From an uncultured Pseudomonadales bacterium (GTDB lineage: Bacteria > Pseudomonadota > Gammaproteobacteria > Pseudomonadales > Azotimanducaceae): DNA of 64,000 nt. The notes beneath the pieces are model-generated. The model had not been told where the DNA came from. It searched no databases and saw only the letters and a list, made by a program, of their open reading frames with translations. The stretch is from the NCBI GenBank assembly GCA_958296025.1, contig OY282430.1:2790001-2854000 (forward strand), given 5' to 3'. Shown piece by piece: positions 1-7,809 of this stretch. Positions within the stretch are counted from its first letter, which is position 1. The number at the start of each line of letters is the position of its first letter. The translations under genes were made by a program, and so were the position numbers.

Positions 1-1
1 C

Positions 2-526
2 GCCACCAACCAGGATCCGCTGCAGGATGCGGTGGATGACTGCGACGTGTTCTGCGCCCTCACCAACGAAGACGACATCAACATCATCTCGTCGTTGATG
101 GCGAGGCGCTTCGGCGCCCGCCGGGTGATGGCCCTCATCAACAAGCCGGCCTACATGGACATGGTGCAGGGCGGCGACATCGACATCGCCATCTCCCCGC
201 AGCAATCCACCACCTCCAGCCTGCTGACCCATGTGCGGCGCGGCGACGTGGCCCGGGTGCATAGCCTGCGGCGCGGCGCCGCCGAGGCGATGGAGGCGGT
301 GGCCAGGGGGGATGAGAAAAGCTCCAAGATCGTCGGCCGCCAAGTCAAGGCGGTCAAGTTGCCCAAGGGCGTCACCATCGGCGCCATCGTGCGCGGCAAG
401 CGGGTGCTGGTGGCCTACGAGGGCGTGGTCGTGCAGCCGGAAGACCACCTGATTCTGTTCCTCACCGACAAGAAATACGTCGCCGACGTGGAGCGGCTGT
501 TCGCGGTCGGCTTCAGCTTCTTCTGA
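2..526 (+). CDS. trkA: Trk potassium uptake protein TrkA, C-terminal part
   Basis: Partial gene: the reading frame is already open at base 2 and ends at TGA 524-526, so only about 174 C-terminal residues are present. TrkA is the cytoplasmic NAD-binding regulatory subunit of the Trk K+ uptake system and sits under the TrkH/TrkG channel. The visible part includes the end of an RCK-N Rossmann domain (DDCDVFCALTNEDDINI) and a full RCK-C domain (from about KAVKLPKG to HLILFLTDKKYV), as in TrkA C-termini. The next gene, 112 bases downstream on the same strand, is trkH, which supports the call. The start and N-terminal half lie outside the window. Confidence 0.93.
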   Translation, partial: ATNQDPLQDAVDDCDVFCALTNEDDINIISSLMARRFGARRVMALINKPAYMDMVQGGDIDIAISPQQSTTSSLLTHVRRGDVARVHSLRRGAAEAMEAVARGDEKSSKIVGRQVKAVKLPKGVTIGAIVRGKRVLVAYEGVVVQPEDHLILFLTDKKYVADVERLFAVGFSFF

Positions 527-638
527 CCCGCCAGTGCCCAGCCCAGCCCATGCGCCTGCCCTTGCATCCGTCGCAACGAGTCGGGGCATGGTCTTGCGGA
601 CGCCACCAAACTAAAGGATCAGGGCACGGCGCCAGCAC

Positions 639-2084
639 ATGCATCTGCCCCTCATTCTCCGCACCACCGGGGCGCTGCTGATCCTGTTCAGTCCGGCGAT
701 GCTGGCGCCAGCCTTGGTGGCTTGGCTGTTTGCGGAGCCGACCATCGGCACCTTCGCCGCGGCCTTCGTCATCACCCTAACGGCGGGCCTGGCGCTATGG
801 CTGCCCGGCCGCGGCCGGCCCAAGCCCAAGGACGGTGACGGCTTCCTCATCACGGCGCTGGCCTATGTCGGCTTGGGGTTGTTCGGCGCCATTCCCCTGC
901 ATCTGGACGACAGCACCGCCCTCAGCTTCACCGAGGCGGCCTTCGAGTCCCTTTCCGGCCTAACCACCACCGGCGCCACGGTGCTGAGCGGCTTGGACGG
1001 CCTGCCGAAATCCATTCTGTTCTACCGCCAGCTCCTGCAATGGCTTGGCGGCATGGGCATCATCGTGCTGGCGGTGGCCATCCTGCCCATGCTGGGGGTG
1101 GGCGGAATGCAGCTCTACCGGGCCGAATCCCCCGGCCCGGTGAAGGACAACAAGCTGACGCCCCGCATCACGGAGACGGCCAAGGCCCTGTGGCTGCTGT
1201 ATCTTGGCCTGACCTTGGCCTGCGCCCTAGCCTATTGGCTGGCCGGCATGGGGTGGTTTGACGCCATCTGCCACAGTTTCTCGACGGTCGCCATCGGCGG
1301 CTTCTCCACCCATGACGCCAGCATCGGCCACTTCGACAGCCTAGCCATCGAATGGGTGGCGATTCTCTTCATGGCGTTTTCGGGCATCAACTTCGCCCTG
1401 CACTTCACGGCTTGGCGACGCCGAAGCATTGTCCAATACGTCGGCGACCAGGAAGTGCGCCTCTACTTCGGGGCCTTGGCGGTGGTGGCGTTCATCATCT
1501 GCGTGCTGTTGATTCGACATCCTGACGCCGTTGCCTCACCCATTCGCCACGGCATCTTCCAAACCGTCTCCATCGCCACCACGACGGGCTTCAGCACCAC
1601 GGACTTCAGCCTGTGGCCATCGGTGGCGCCCATCCTGCTGATGTTCGCCGCCTTTGCCGGTGGCTGCGCCGGCTCCACGGCCGGTGGCATGAAGATGATC
1701 CGGGTGTTGCTGATCTGCCGCCAATGCGCCCGCGAGATCAAGCGCCTGATCCACCCGATGGGGGTGTTCCCCCTGAAGTTGGGGGACGAACGGGTGCCGA
1801 ACCGGGTGGCCGATGCCATCTGGGCCTTCTGCATCGCCTACGTTCTGATCTTCGTGATCTTGGGCTGCTTGGTCATGGGCCTTTCGGGCTTGGACTTCAT
1901 CACCGCCTTCTCCGCCGTGGCCGCCTGCCTGAACAACCTAGGGCCGGGCCTTGGGGAGGTTGCCTCGACTTACCGCGGCCTTTCGGATTCCGTCACTTGG
2001 CTGCTGATGCTCGCCATGTTGCTGGGCCGCTTGGAGATCTTTACGCTGCTAGTGCTGTTCACTGCGTCTTATTGGCGGCGTTAG
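639..2084 (+). CDS. trkH: Trk system potassium uptake protein TrkH
   Basis: Membrane channel-like subunit that moves K+ across the inner membrane together with TrkA. The 481-residue length is normal for TrkH. The four pore-loop repeats can be seen: SLSGLTTTGATV, STVAIGGFSTHD, VSIATTTGFSTTD and AVAACLNNLGPG, each with the filter glycine. Hydrophobic helices run the whole length, starting with the first segment after MHLPLILRTTG. It follows trkA in the same direction, so the two probably form one transcription unit. The ATG at 639 is the first good start. Confidence 0.95.
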   Translation: MHLPLILRTTGALLILFSPAMLAPALVAWLFAEPTIGTFAAAFVITLTAGLALWLPGRGRPKPKDGDGFLITALAYVGLGLFGAIPLHLDDSTALSFTEAAFESLSGLTTTGATVLSGLDGLPKSILFYRQLLQWLGGMGIIVLAVAILPMLGVGGMQLYRAESPGPVKDNKLTPRITETAKALWLLYLGLTLACALAYWLAGMGWFDAICHSFSTVAIGGFSTHDASIGHFDSLAIEWVAILFMAFSGINFALHFTAWRRRSIVQYVGDQEVRLYFGALAVVAFIICVLLIRHPDAVASPIRHGIFQTVSIATTTGFSTTDFSLWPSVAPILLMFAAFAGGCAGSTAGGMKMIRVLLICRQCAREIKRLIHPMGVFPLKLGDERVPNRVADAIWAFCIAYVLIFVILGCLVMGLSGLDFITAFSAVAACLNNLGPGLGEVASTYRGLSDSVTWLLMLAMLLGRLEIFTLLVLFTASYWRR

Positions 2085-2226
2085 ACGCCAAGGCGAGGCC
2101 CGTGCCGGGCGGTGCCGGTCGCTAGCTCATACGCCCAATCAGTATCTTTTAAGGCATTGCACGGCCTAGGCCGGCGCCGGGCTCCTGTTGGCCACGGCGT
2201 CCCGTTGGCGACGTTGGGTGGCGAAA

Positions 2227-3264
2227 TTAGAACCTTTTGCGGCGCTTCGGGTAGGGATTCGGATGGCCCGGCGGCTGCCTCTTGAACCGTTTGTACTCCC
2301 ACAGATATTGCGCCGGATCCTTCTGCACCAATGCCTCTATGCCTCTGTTAAGCGCTTGGGCGAACCCCTGTGCGCTGTTTGGCCGGCCTGCCGCCGCCAA
2401 GGGCGCGTAATGCACCGCAAATCCCCCCGGCACCCGCTGCGCACTGGCCATGAGCACGGTGGCGTCGGTGCCTTGCAGCAGGCGGTAGGGTAGGGTCATG
2501 GTCAGCACCGGCTGGCCGAAGAACGGCGCGAAGACGCCGGCTTTGGCGGCAGGGGCTTGGTCGGGCAGGATGCAAACTAGGCCGCCGGCCTTGAGTTTCT
2601 TGGCGACGGCCCGCAGGCCGCCGGCGTTGGCTGGCAGCAAGCGCATCCCGAACCGCTGCCGGCTGGCGAGCAGCGATGCCTCCAAGGCCGGCAGGCGCGG
2701 CGGATCGTACAGGGAGACAGCCTGCAGATCACCCAAGACATAGCATAGGAACTCCCAATTGCCGTAGTGGGGCACCAGCAGCAGAACGGCCTGTTTGCGG
2801 CCCAAGGGCCCTTCAATCCATTCACGGCCCGTCTCCTTCACCAACAGGCGCCGCAGCCGGTCGGCGGGCCAGTGGCTCAAGGGACCGGCCTCCACCACCA
2901 GCCGCCAAGCGTGCCCAAGGCTTGCCCGGCTCAGCGCCTTCAGTTCGGCAGTTTGCAGGTTGGGGAAACATTTGGCCAAGTTGATCCTGGTGATGCGGGC
3001 GGCATCCGCGCCGACGGCGGCGGTCAGGGCGCCCAAGGCGTCCGCCAGACGCCAGGCCGCCGAAAACGGCAGCCAGGAAAACAGCCTTGTCGCACCGGCG
3101 AGCAACCAACGAACCCAGTCAGCCTTGCGCTGCGGAAAATCGGCGAGGGACTGCGCGGCGGTTGCAAGTGCTTGACCGACACGACTCCCAGCAAGGGTGA
3201 CTCGCAAGCGCGACGCAGCCAAACCAACTAGATCCTTGGCCCGGCCTAGATAGCCTTGGCGCAT
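2227..3264 (-). CDS. Lipid A biosynthesis (LpxL/HtrB-type) lysophospholipid acyltransferase
   Basis: Predicted inner-membrane acyltransferase that adds a secondary acyl chain to lipid A precursors. The 345-residue protein has the family signature: HYGNWE (the H-x4-D/E catalytic motif), a later DQAP segment in CILPDQAPAAKAGVFAPFFG, and a C-terminal WEYKRFKRQP typical of LpxL/LpxM-like proteins. The ATG at 3264 lies 4 bases after the tag stop codon, so the two genes are probably cotranscribed. Which late acyltransferase it is (LpxL, LpxM or a paralogue) cannot be told from sequence alone. Confidence 0.85.
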   Translation of the reverse strand: MRQGYLGRAKDLVGLAASRLRVTLAGSRVGQALATAAQSLADFPQRKADWVRWLLAGATRLFSWLPFSAAWRLADALGALTAAVGADAARITRINLAKCFPNLQTAELKALSRASLGHAWRLVVEAGPLSHWPADRLRRLLVKETGREWIEGPLGRKQAVLLLVPHYGNWEFLCYVLGDLQAVSLYDPPRLPALEASLLASRQRFGMRLLPANAGGLRAVAKKLKAGGLVCILPDQAPAAKAGVFAPFFGQPVLTMTLPYRLLQGTDATVLMASAQRVPGGFAVHYAPLAAAGRPNSAQGFAQALNRGIEALVQKDPAQYLWEYKRFKRQPPGHPNPYPKRRKRF

Positions 3265-3268
3265 GGAC

Positions 3269-3868
3269 TCAGTTGGCCTGGGTTTGGGAATGGGCTAACG
3301 CCGCGCACTTGCCGTAGGCAGGACAGTCCAATAGATGGTCGTTGACCAGTCCGGCGCTTTGCATGAAGGCGTAGCAGATGACCGGGCCGACAAAGCGGAA
3401 GCCGCGGCCCTTGAGGGCCTTGGACAAGGCTTGCGAGGCCGCCGTTTCCGCCGGGACGTCCTTCATGCGGCGCCAGCGGTTCTGCAGCGGCGTTCCATCC
3501 ACCACCGACCAGACGAAATCAGACAAGGATTCCGGCAGCGCAATGGTCGCCTTGGCATTGGTGATAACGGAATCGAGCTTGGCCCGGTTGCGGATGAGGC
3601 CGGGGTTCTGCATCCATTGCTCGACCAAGGCCGAATCCGCCTCAGCTAGGGCCCGGAAATCGAAGCCGAGAAAGGCCCCGCGCATGTGCTGTCGTTTTTT
3701 CAGCACGGTCAACCAAGACAGGCCGGCCTGCATGCCTTCCAGGATCAGCCGCTCGAACAGCGCCTGATCGTCCCGCTCCGGCACCCCCCATTCCTCATCG
3801 TGGTAGCGAATGTGCCACGGATTGTCCCCGCACCAGCCGCATCGCCTACCCTTTGACGCCTCGCCCAT
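3269..3868 (-). CDS. tag: DNA-3-methyladenine glycosylase I
   Basis: Base-excision repair enzyme that removes 3-methyladenine from alkylated DNA. The 199-residue protein starts with the Tag zinc-binding pattern RCGWCGDNPWHIRYHDEEWG, followed by the LILEGMQAGLSW core and the C-terminal zinc ligands in NDHLLDCPAY. Length is standard for Tag. It is the first gene of a two-gene minus-strand unit with the acyltransferase that follows, and is divergent from plsC at 3919. Confidence 0.93.
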   Translation of the reverse strand: MGEASKGRRCGWCGDNPWHIRYHDEEWGVPERDDQALFERLILEGMQAGLSWLTVLKKRQHMRGAFLGFDFRALAEADSALVEQWMQNPGLIRNRAKLDSVITNAKATIALPESLSDFVWSVVDGTPLQNRWRRMKDVPAETAASQALSKALKGRGFRFVGPVICYAFMQSAGLVNDHLLDCPAYGKCAALAHSQTQAN

Positions 3869-3918
3869 GATGTCTTATTTTCCGCGCCCGTTCGCCATGA
3901 CAATTCTAAGCTGGTTCA

Positions 3919-4695
3919 ATGCAAATGCCAGTCAATCAGCGCCCCCCGCCGATACGCCGCCCGTTGCGCGCCTGCCTGTTCTACGCCGGCTACGCGGCGA
4001 CGACCATCCTCTGGGCCAGCGTGTCCTTGGTGGTTGGCTGGGCGCTGCCGCCGAGGCCCCGTTTTCAGTTCGTCATCGGCGTTTGGACGCGGGCGGTGCT
4101 GCTGTGGCTGCGCCTCACCTGCGGCGTCACCGTGGAGGTGGCGGGCAAGGGGAACATCCCATCGCGGCCCTGCATCGTGTTGGCTCACCATGAGAGCACT
4201 TGGGAGACCCTGTTCCTGCAAACCCTGTTTCATCCTCAAGCGACCCTCATCAAGCGCGAATTGCTGTGGATTCCCTTTTTCGGCTGGGCCTTCGCCTTAG
4301 CCAAGCCCATCGCCATCGACCGCCGCAGCCCGCGCACGGCGCTAGGCAAGCTCGTCAAGACCGGCTGTTCGCGCTTGGCGGAAGGTTTTTGGGTGCTTCT
4401 ATTCCCCGAGGGAACACGCATGCCCCCCGGCCAGGTTGGCCCCTTTCAACCCGGCGGCGCCATCTTGGCGGCAGCAGCCGGGGCTGAAGTGGTCATTGTG
4501 GCGCACAACGCCGGTCAATGCTGGCCGGCCCACCGGCTGAGCAAGCGCCCCGGCGTTATCCAGGTGCGAATTAGCCCGCCCATAGCCACCGCTGGCCGCA
4601 CCTCCAGGCAAATCAACGACCAAGCCCGCACGACCATGGCGGAACTGATGGCGGACCTGAGTCGGCAGGAACCCTGGGGATGCGCACCCCGATAG
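3919..4695 (+). CDS. plsC: 1-acyl-sn-glycerol-3-phosphate acyltransferase (PlsC type)
   Basis: Membrane enzyme that converts lysophosphatidic acid to phosphatidic acid in phospholipid synthesis. The 258-residue protein has an N-terminal membrane segment (ACLFYAGYAATTILWASVSL), the catalytic motif HHESTWET (an H-x4 motif with E where D is common), the substrate-binding FPEGTR block and a hydrophobic segment around WIPFFGWAFALAK. Its stop codon lies 8 bases before the inverted-repeat element at 4703. Several PlsC paralogues usually exist, so the precise substrate is uncertain. Confidence 0.87.
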   Translation: MQMPVNQRPPPIRRPLRACLFYAGYAATTILWASVSLVVGWALPPRPRFQFVIGVWTRAVLLWLRLTCGVTVEVAGKGNIPSRPCIVLAHHESTWETLFLQTLFHPQATLIKRELLWIPFFGWAFALAKPIAIDRRSPRTALGKLVKTGCSRLAEGFWVLLFPEGTRMPPGQVGPFQPGGAILAAAAGAEVVIVAHNAGQCWPAHRLSKRPGVIQVRISPPIATAGRTSRQINDQARTTMAELMADLSRQEPWGCAPR

Positions 4696-4702
4696 CCGGT
4701 GC

Positions 4703-4721
4703 CTAGTGTCCTGTCCCGTAA
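4703..4721 (+). repeat. Left 19-bp inverted repeat of the 4703-6625 unit
   Basis: CTAGTGTCCTGTCCCGTAA. It matches the inverted copy at 6607-6625 at 18 of 19 positions and a third copy at 39223-39241 at 18 of 19 positions. It starts 8 bases downstream of the plsC stop codon. Confidence 0.8.
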
Positions 4722-4827
4722 GTAAGTGCGCTTTGGATGCGAGGGATTTTTGGCTCCTGGCAAGGCGTAGCGCAGGGGAGAGTCAGGCCGGTCCTGGGTG
4801 TGTCGATAAATGCTTGGCGGCTGGCCC

Positions 4828-4873
4828 GATGCTGCCCCCAAGCCCTACAACCTCCAGACCACCACCCCGCGCC
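4828..4873 (-). repeat. 3' end copy A of the ATPase gene (direct repeat)
   Basis: About 46 bases covering the last codons (GRGVVVWRL, stop) and about 20 bases of downstream sequence of the ATPase/nuclease gene. A diverged copy in the same orientation lies at 6528-6573, just upstream of that gene's start. The identity continues past the stop codon, so it is a DNA duplication and not only a protein motif. Confidence 0.7.
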
Positions 4874-6485
4874 CGTCCTGTCGGTGACCGCTTCCATCCG
4901 TCCCGCCCTCGTCGGCCCGGCGATCCTCCGCGCCCTCGCCACGCCTCCGCTCATCCGCGCCGGTGCGGCGGTCGATCACCACCAGATGCCCTTCCTCCGC
5001 CCCGCACTTCTTCATGTAGCCCAACGTCTGCTGCACGCCCCGCTCGACCGTCCACGCGAGGCTCTTGCGGTCCGAGTCCCGCAGCACCTTGCATTCAATC
5101 ACGAACCGCTCCCACAGGTCCGACGGCTGGCCCGCCTGGCGCGGCCACAGCACCAGCAGGTCCGTCCTGCCCCGCCCCAGCCCGTACTCCCGCTCGATGC
5201 GGCCGCCGCCGTTCACGATCCGCTGTAGGTACGCCTGCAGGATGAGCTGCGGGGCAGCTTCCCGGTAGTCGTCAAAGCGCCCCAGCCAGTGCTCCGCGTG
5301 CTCGCCGAAGAACGTGCCGAACGCCCTCAGCAGCTTGTCCATGTCCAGCCCACCGTCGCCGTCCAAGTACCACGACAGGTTCTGGTCCAGGCTGCTCTGC
5401 AGGATGTAGCCGAGTTCCCGCGGCACCACCTCCCGGTAGATCGGGTTGGCGATGCGCGGCGGCTGGCTTCCATCGATCAGGCCCAGGTCGCGGACGTACT
5501 CCAGATCCCGAATTTCGTGCCGCGCAGCGCCGCCGCTCAGAATCGGCTCGACGACCCGCCGCACCCGCGCCTCCTCCAGCTTGTGCGCCAACTGGTCCAG
5601 ATGCGTGCGCCGCGACAGGATCAGTTCCTCCCGCGCGGCGTGAATGTGGTCCGCTTCAATGGTCCGCGAGCGATCCCGCCCCGCCTTGTTGTCGAAGCAT
5701 GCCCCCGCGCACAGCGCATTCACCAGCCACGGCTGCCCCTGGGTCTGCGTCCACACCGCCTCCTGCGCCGCCGCCGTGAAGCGCTGCCCGGTCTCCTCCG
5801 TGTGCTGCGCCATCAGCGCGCGGGCCTCCGCCTCCGTGAAGTCCCCCATGCGCAGCGACTTCGCCGCCACGTTGAACGGGCTGCCGCCGGCGACGACCTC
5901 CCCGGCGCTCGACCGGATGCGGTAGTCCCGAATGTCGCGCACCCCGCACAGCACCACGCTCTGCGGGAAGCCCTCGGGGCGTTGCTCGTAACCGGCGCGG
6001 AGCTGGCGCAGCACCGAGAGCAGCGTGTCGCCGACCAGCGAGTCGATCTCGTCCACCAGCAGCACCAGCGGCGTCGGGTTCGCCACGCACCAGTTGGACA
6101 GCAGATCGCCCAGCGCATCGTCCGGCCCCGACGCCTCCAGCACGGCGCGCCACGACTCGTGCGGAAACTCGTCGTGCAGCAGCCGCGCCCGCATGGCCAG
6201 CCGGCTCAGGATGGCGCGCATGCCCCGCGCCGTGTCGTCGCGCGCCACCTGGCCCACCTCCACGTTGGTATGCACGCAACGGAAGTTGCCCGCTGCGCCG
6301 CTGTTCAGGAGGTCGCGCAGGGCGATGAGCGCGGAGGTCTTGCCGGTCTGCCGCGGCGCGTGCAGCACGAAGTAGCGCTTGGCCCGAATCAGGGTCAGAA
6401 GTTCATCGACGTCCATCCGCTCCAGCGGCGGGATGGCGTAGTGGTCGTCCGGGCGCACCGGCCCTTCGGTGTTGAAGAAGCGCAT
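4845..6485 (-). CDS. AAA-type ATPase with C-terminal PD-(D/E)XK nuclease-like domain
   Basis: Protein of 546 residues when started at ATG 6485 (MRFFNTEGPV, the usual beginning of this family; an upstream ATG at 6539 would add 18 unlikely residues). Residues about 25-330 form an ATPase: Walker A APRQTGKTS, Walker B LVLLVDEIDSL, then an arginine-rich region and GQPWLVNALC. The C-terminal part has GRTDLLVLWP followed by FVIECKV, the D...ExK core of a PD-(D/E)XK nuclease fold. The tail is a charged Arg/Gly/Glu/Asp-rich stretch ending GRGVVVWRL. The family is known mostly from genomes with several near-identical copies; its function is not established. It sits alone between inverted repeats. Confidence 0.8.
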   Translation of the reverse strand: MRFFNTEGPVRPDDHYAIPPLERMDVDELLTLIRAKRYFVLHAPRQTGKTSALIALRDLLNSGAAGNFRCVHTNVEVGQVARDDTARGMRAILSRLAMRARLLHDEFPHESWRAVLEASGPDDALGDLLSNWCVANPTPLVLLVDEIDSLVGDTLLSVLRQLRAGYEQRPEGFPQSVVLCGVRDIRDYRIRSSAGEVVAGGSPFNVAAKSLRMGDFTEAEARALMAQHTEETGQRFTAAAQEAVWTQTQGQPWLVNALCAGACFDNKAGRDRSRTIEADHIHAAREELILSRRTHLDQLAHKLEEARVRRVVEPILSGGAARHEIRDLEYVRDLGLIDGSQPPRIANPIYREVVPRELGYILQSSLDQNLSWYLDGDGGLDMDKLLRAFGTFFGEHAEHWLGRFDDYREAAPQLILQAYLQRIVNGGGRIEREYGLGRGRTDLLVLWPRQAGQPSDLWERFVIECKVLRDSDRKSLAWTVERGVQQTLGYMKKCGAEEGHLVVIDRRTGADERRRGEGAEDRRADEGGTDGSGHRQDGRGVVVWRL

Positions 6486-6527
6486 GGGCCGATTATGGCA
6501 CTTTCCCCGCGGCGATGCGCCCGCCCG

Positions 6528-6573
6528 ATGCCGCCGCAAGCCCTACAGCGTCCAGACCAGCACCCCGCGCCCG
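6528..6573 (-). repeat. 3' end copy B, remnant of a second ATPase gene copy
   Basis: A diverged copy of 4828-4873 in the same orientation, encoding GRGVLVWTL followed by a stop and the same downstream bases with one indel. It lies about 40 bases upstream of the start codon of the intact gene, as expected if a second copy once stood head-to-tail with it and was mostly deleted. Confidence 0.65.
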
Positions 6574-6606
6574 GTCCAGAATTTGCTGTTTCATCGCTCC
6601 GCCACT

Positions 6607-6625
6607 TTACGCGACAGGACACTAG
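6607..6625 (-). repeat. Right 19-bp inverted repeat, overlapping the permease stop codon
   Basis: Read on the minus strand it is CTAGTGTCCTGTCGCGTAA, differing from the left copy by one base. Its CTAG contains the TAG stop (6622-6624) of the neighbouring ABC permease, so the insertion or rearrangement defines the end of that gene. Confidence 0.8.
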
Positions 6626-7731
6626 CGCAAGTTGTGCCGCACCACCAAGGTGGCGCTGAACAGGGTGACGGCGGCGATGGGCAATAGGGGCCAGAGGTTG
6701 GGCCAGAGTTGGGGGAAGGTTTGGGCGCGGAAGAAGCTGCCTTGCACCGCCTGCAGGTAGTGCTTGAAGGGGTTGGCTTCGGCAACCAGTTGCAGCCAGT
6801 CGGGCATGTTGTCCACTGGGGTCATGAAGCCGCCCGTCAGCACGATGGGGGTGGCGCCGAAGAAGGTGCCCAGGACGGCTTGTTGTTGGGTTTGGCAGAG
6901 GGCGGAAATCACCAAGCCGATGCCGACCATGCACAGAAGAAACAAAAAGGTGCAGCACAGGTAGGCCGGCAGGCTGCCGGTGAAGGGGACGCCGAATCCG
7001 AACACCGCCAGCAGGCCGACCAAGGCGGAGGCCACGCCACCGGCCATCATGCCCGGCACGCTCTTGGCGATGATGACTTCAAAGGAGTTCAGCGGCGCCA
7101 CCAGCAGTTGGTCAAAGGTGCCCATCTCCCGCTCCCTAGCGATGGACAGCGCCGTCACCACCAGGGTGAGCATCAAGGTGATGGCGCCGCAGACGTTCAC
7201 CACCATGAACCAGCGGTAGTTGAGGTTGGGGTTGAACCAGTGGCGCAGGCGCAGCTGCGGCGCCTTGCCGCCTTCTTCGGCGGAGACCGCCAGTTCGACG
7301 TTCAGTTCCTCGGCGATCGCGCCGAAATAGTTAACCGCCACCTGGCCGGCGTTGGCTCGCCGCCCGTCCACCAGCAACTGCACCTGCGCCTGCTTGGCGG
7401 CGGCGAGCTTGCGCGAGAAGTCGGCGGCGATGTGGACGCCGATCAAGGCGCGGCGCTGGATGATCAGTTCATTCAACTCCCGCAGGCCTTGCGCCGGGAT
7501 GATCTCATCGGTGAAGTTGGCGCCATCGATGCGGGCGATCAGTTCATGGGACCAGCGCCCAGCGTCCTGATCGAATACGGCCACGTCAACGTTGCTGACG
7601 TCCAGACTCGCCGCCAAGGAGAACAGGGCTACCTGCAGCACCGGAGCGCCCAACACCAGGCCCCGGGTGGCCGGGTCCCGCCAGTAGGACCTGATCTCCT
7701 TCAGGACGATGGCCTGCAGGCGGCGCCACAC
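6622..7731 (-). CDS. ABC-2 type transporter permease
   Basis: Inner-membrane permease of the ABC-2 (YhhJ/YbhR-like) family, 369 residues. It has one N-terminal membrane helix (LGAPVLQVALFSLAASL), a long periplasmic segment of about 150 residues, then five helices with the conserved REREMGTFDQLLVAPL cytoplasmic loop. The nucleotide-binding subunit that normally accompanies it is not in the neighbourhood: downstream is the repeat-bounded unit, upstream an acyltransferase. The stop codon TAG lies inside the inverted repeat at 6607-6625, so the original C-terminus or a downstream partner may have been lost. Substrate unknown. Confidence 0.85.
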   Translation of the reverse strand: MWRRLQAIVLKEIRSYWRDPATRGLVLGAPVLQVALFSLAASLDVSNVDVAVFDQDAGRWSHELIARIDGANFTDEIIPAQGLRELNELIIQRRALIGVHIAADFSRKLAAAKQAQVQLLVDGRRANAGQVAVNYFGAIAEELNVELAVSAEEGGKAPQLRLRHWFNPNLNYRWFMVVNVCGAITLMLTLVVTALSIAREREMGTFDQLLVAPLNSFEVIIAKSVPGMMAGGVASALVGLLAVFGFGVPFTGSLPAYLCCTFLFLLCMVGIGLVISALCQTQQQAVLGTFFGATPIVLTGGFMTPVDNMPDWLQLVAEANPFKHYLQAVQGSFFRAQTFPQLWPNLWPLLPIAAVTLFSATLVVRHNLR

Positions 7732-7809
7732 CAGTCTAGGCTCTTGCGCGCCTTGCCGGGAAACGAAAGTCCCGCGCAGCTAAAACCCACTTGTTGGCGG
7801 GACGGCGCA

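Larger units (their letters stand above)
4703..6625. mobile_element. Inverted-repeat-bounded unit carrying one ATPase/nuclease-like gene
   Basis: Seen: 19-bp imperfect inverted repeats (CTAGTGTCCTGTCCCGTAA at 4703-4721 and its inverted copy with one mismatch at 6607-6625) enclose a single gene (4845-6485). Both ends carry the palindrome CTAG, compatible with a 4-bp target duplication of the YTAR kind made by some IS5-like elements. The left end follows the plsC stop by 8 bases; the right end overlaps the stop codon of the ABC permease gene. There is no transposase, so if mobile it would need one supplied elsewhere. Inference: a non-autonomous element or a cargo unit; an origin by recombination between repeat copies is also possible. 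Confidence 0.5.

Noticed and set aside
2162-2180. Overlapping palindromes CGGCCTAGGCCG and CCGGCGCCGG between trkH and the acyltransferase
   Set aside because: Short GC-rich palindromes are frequent by chance at this base composition and there is no T-run to make a terminator.
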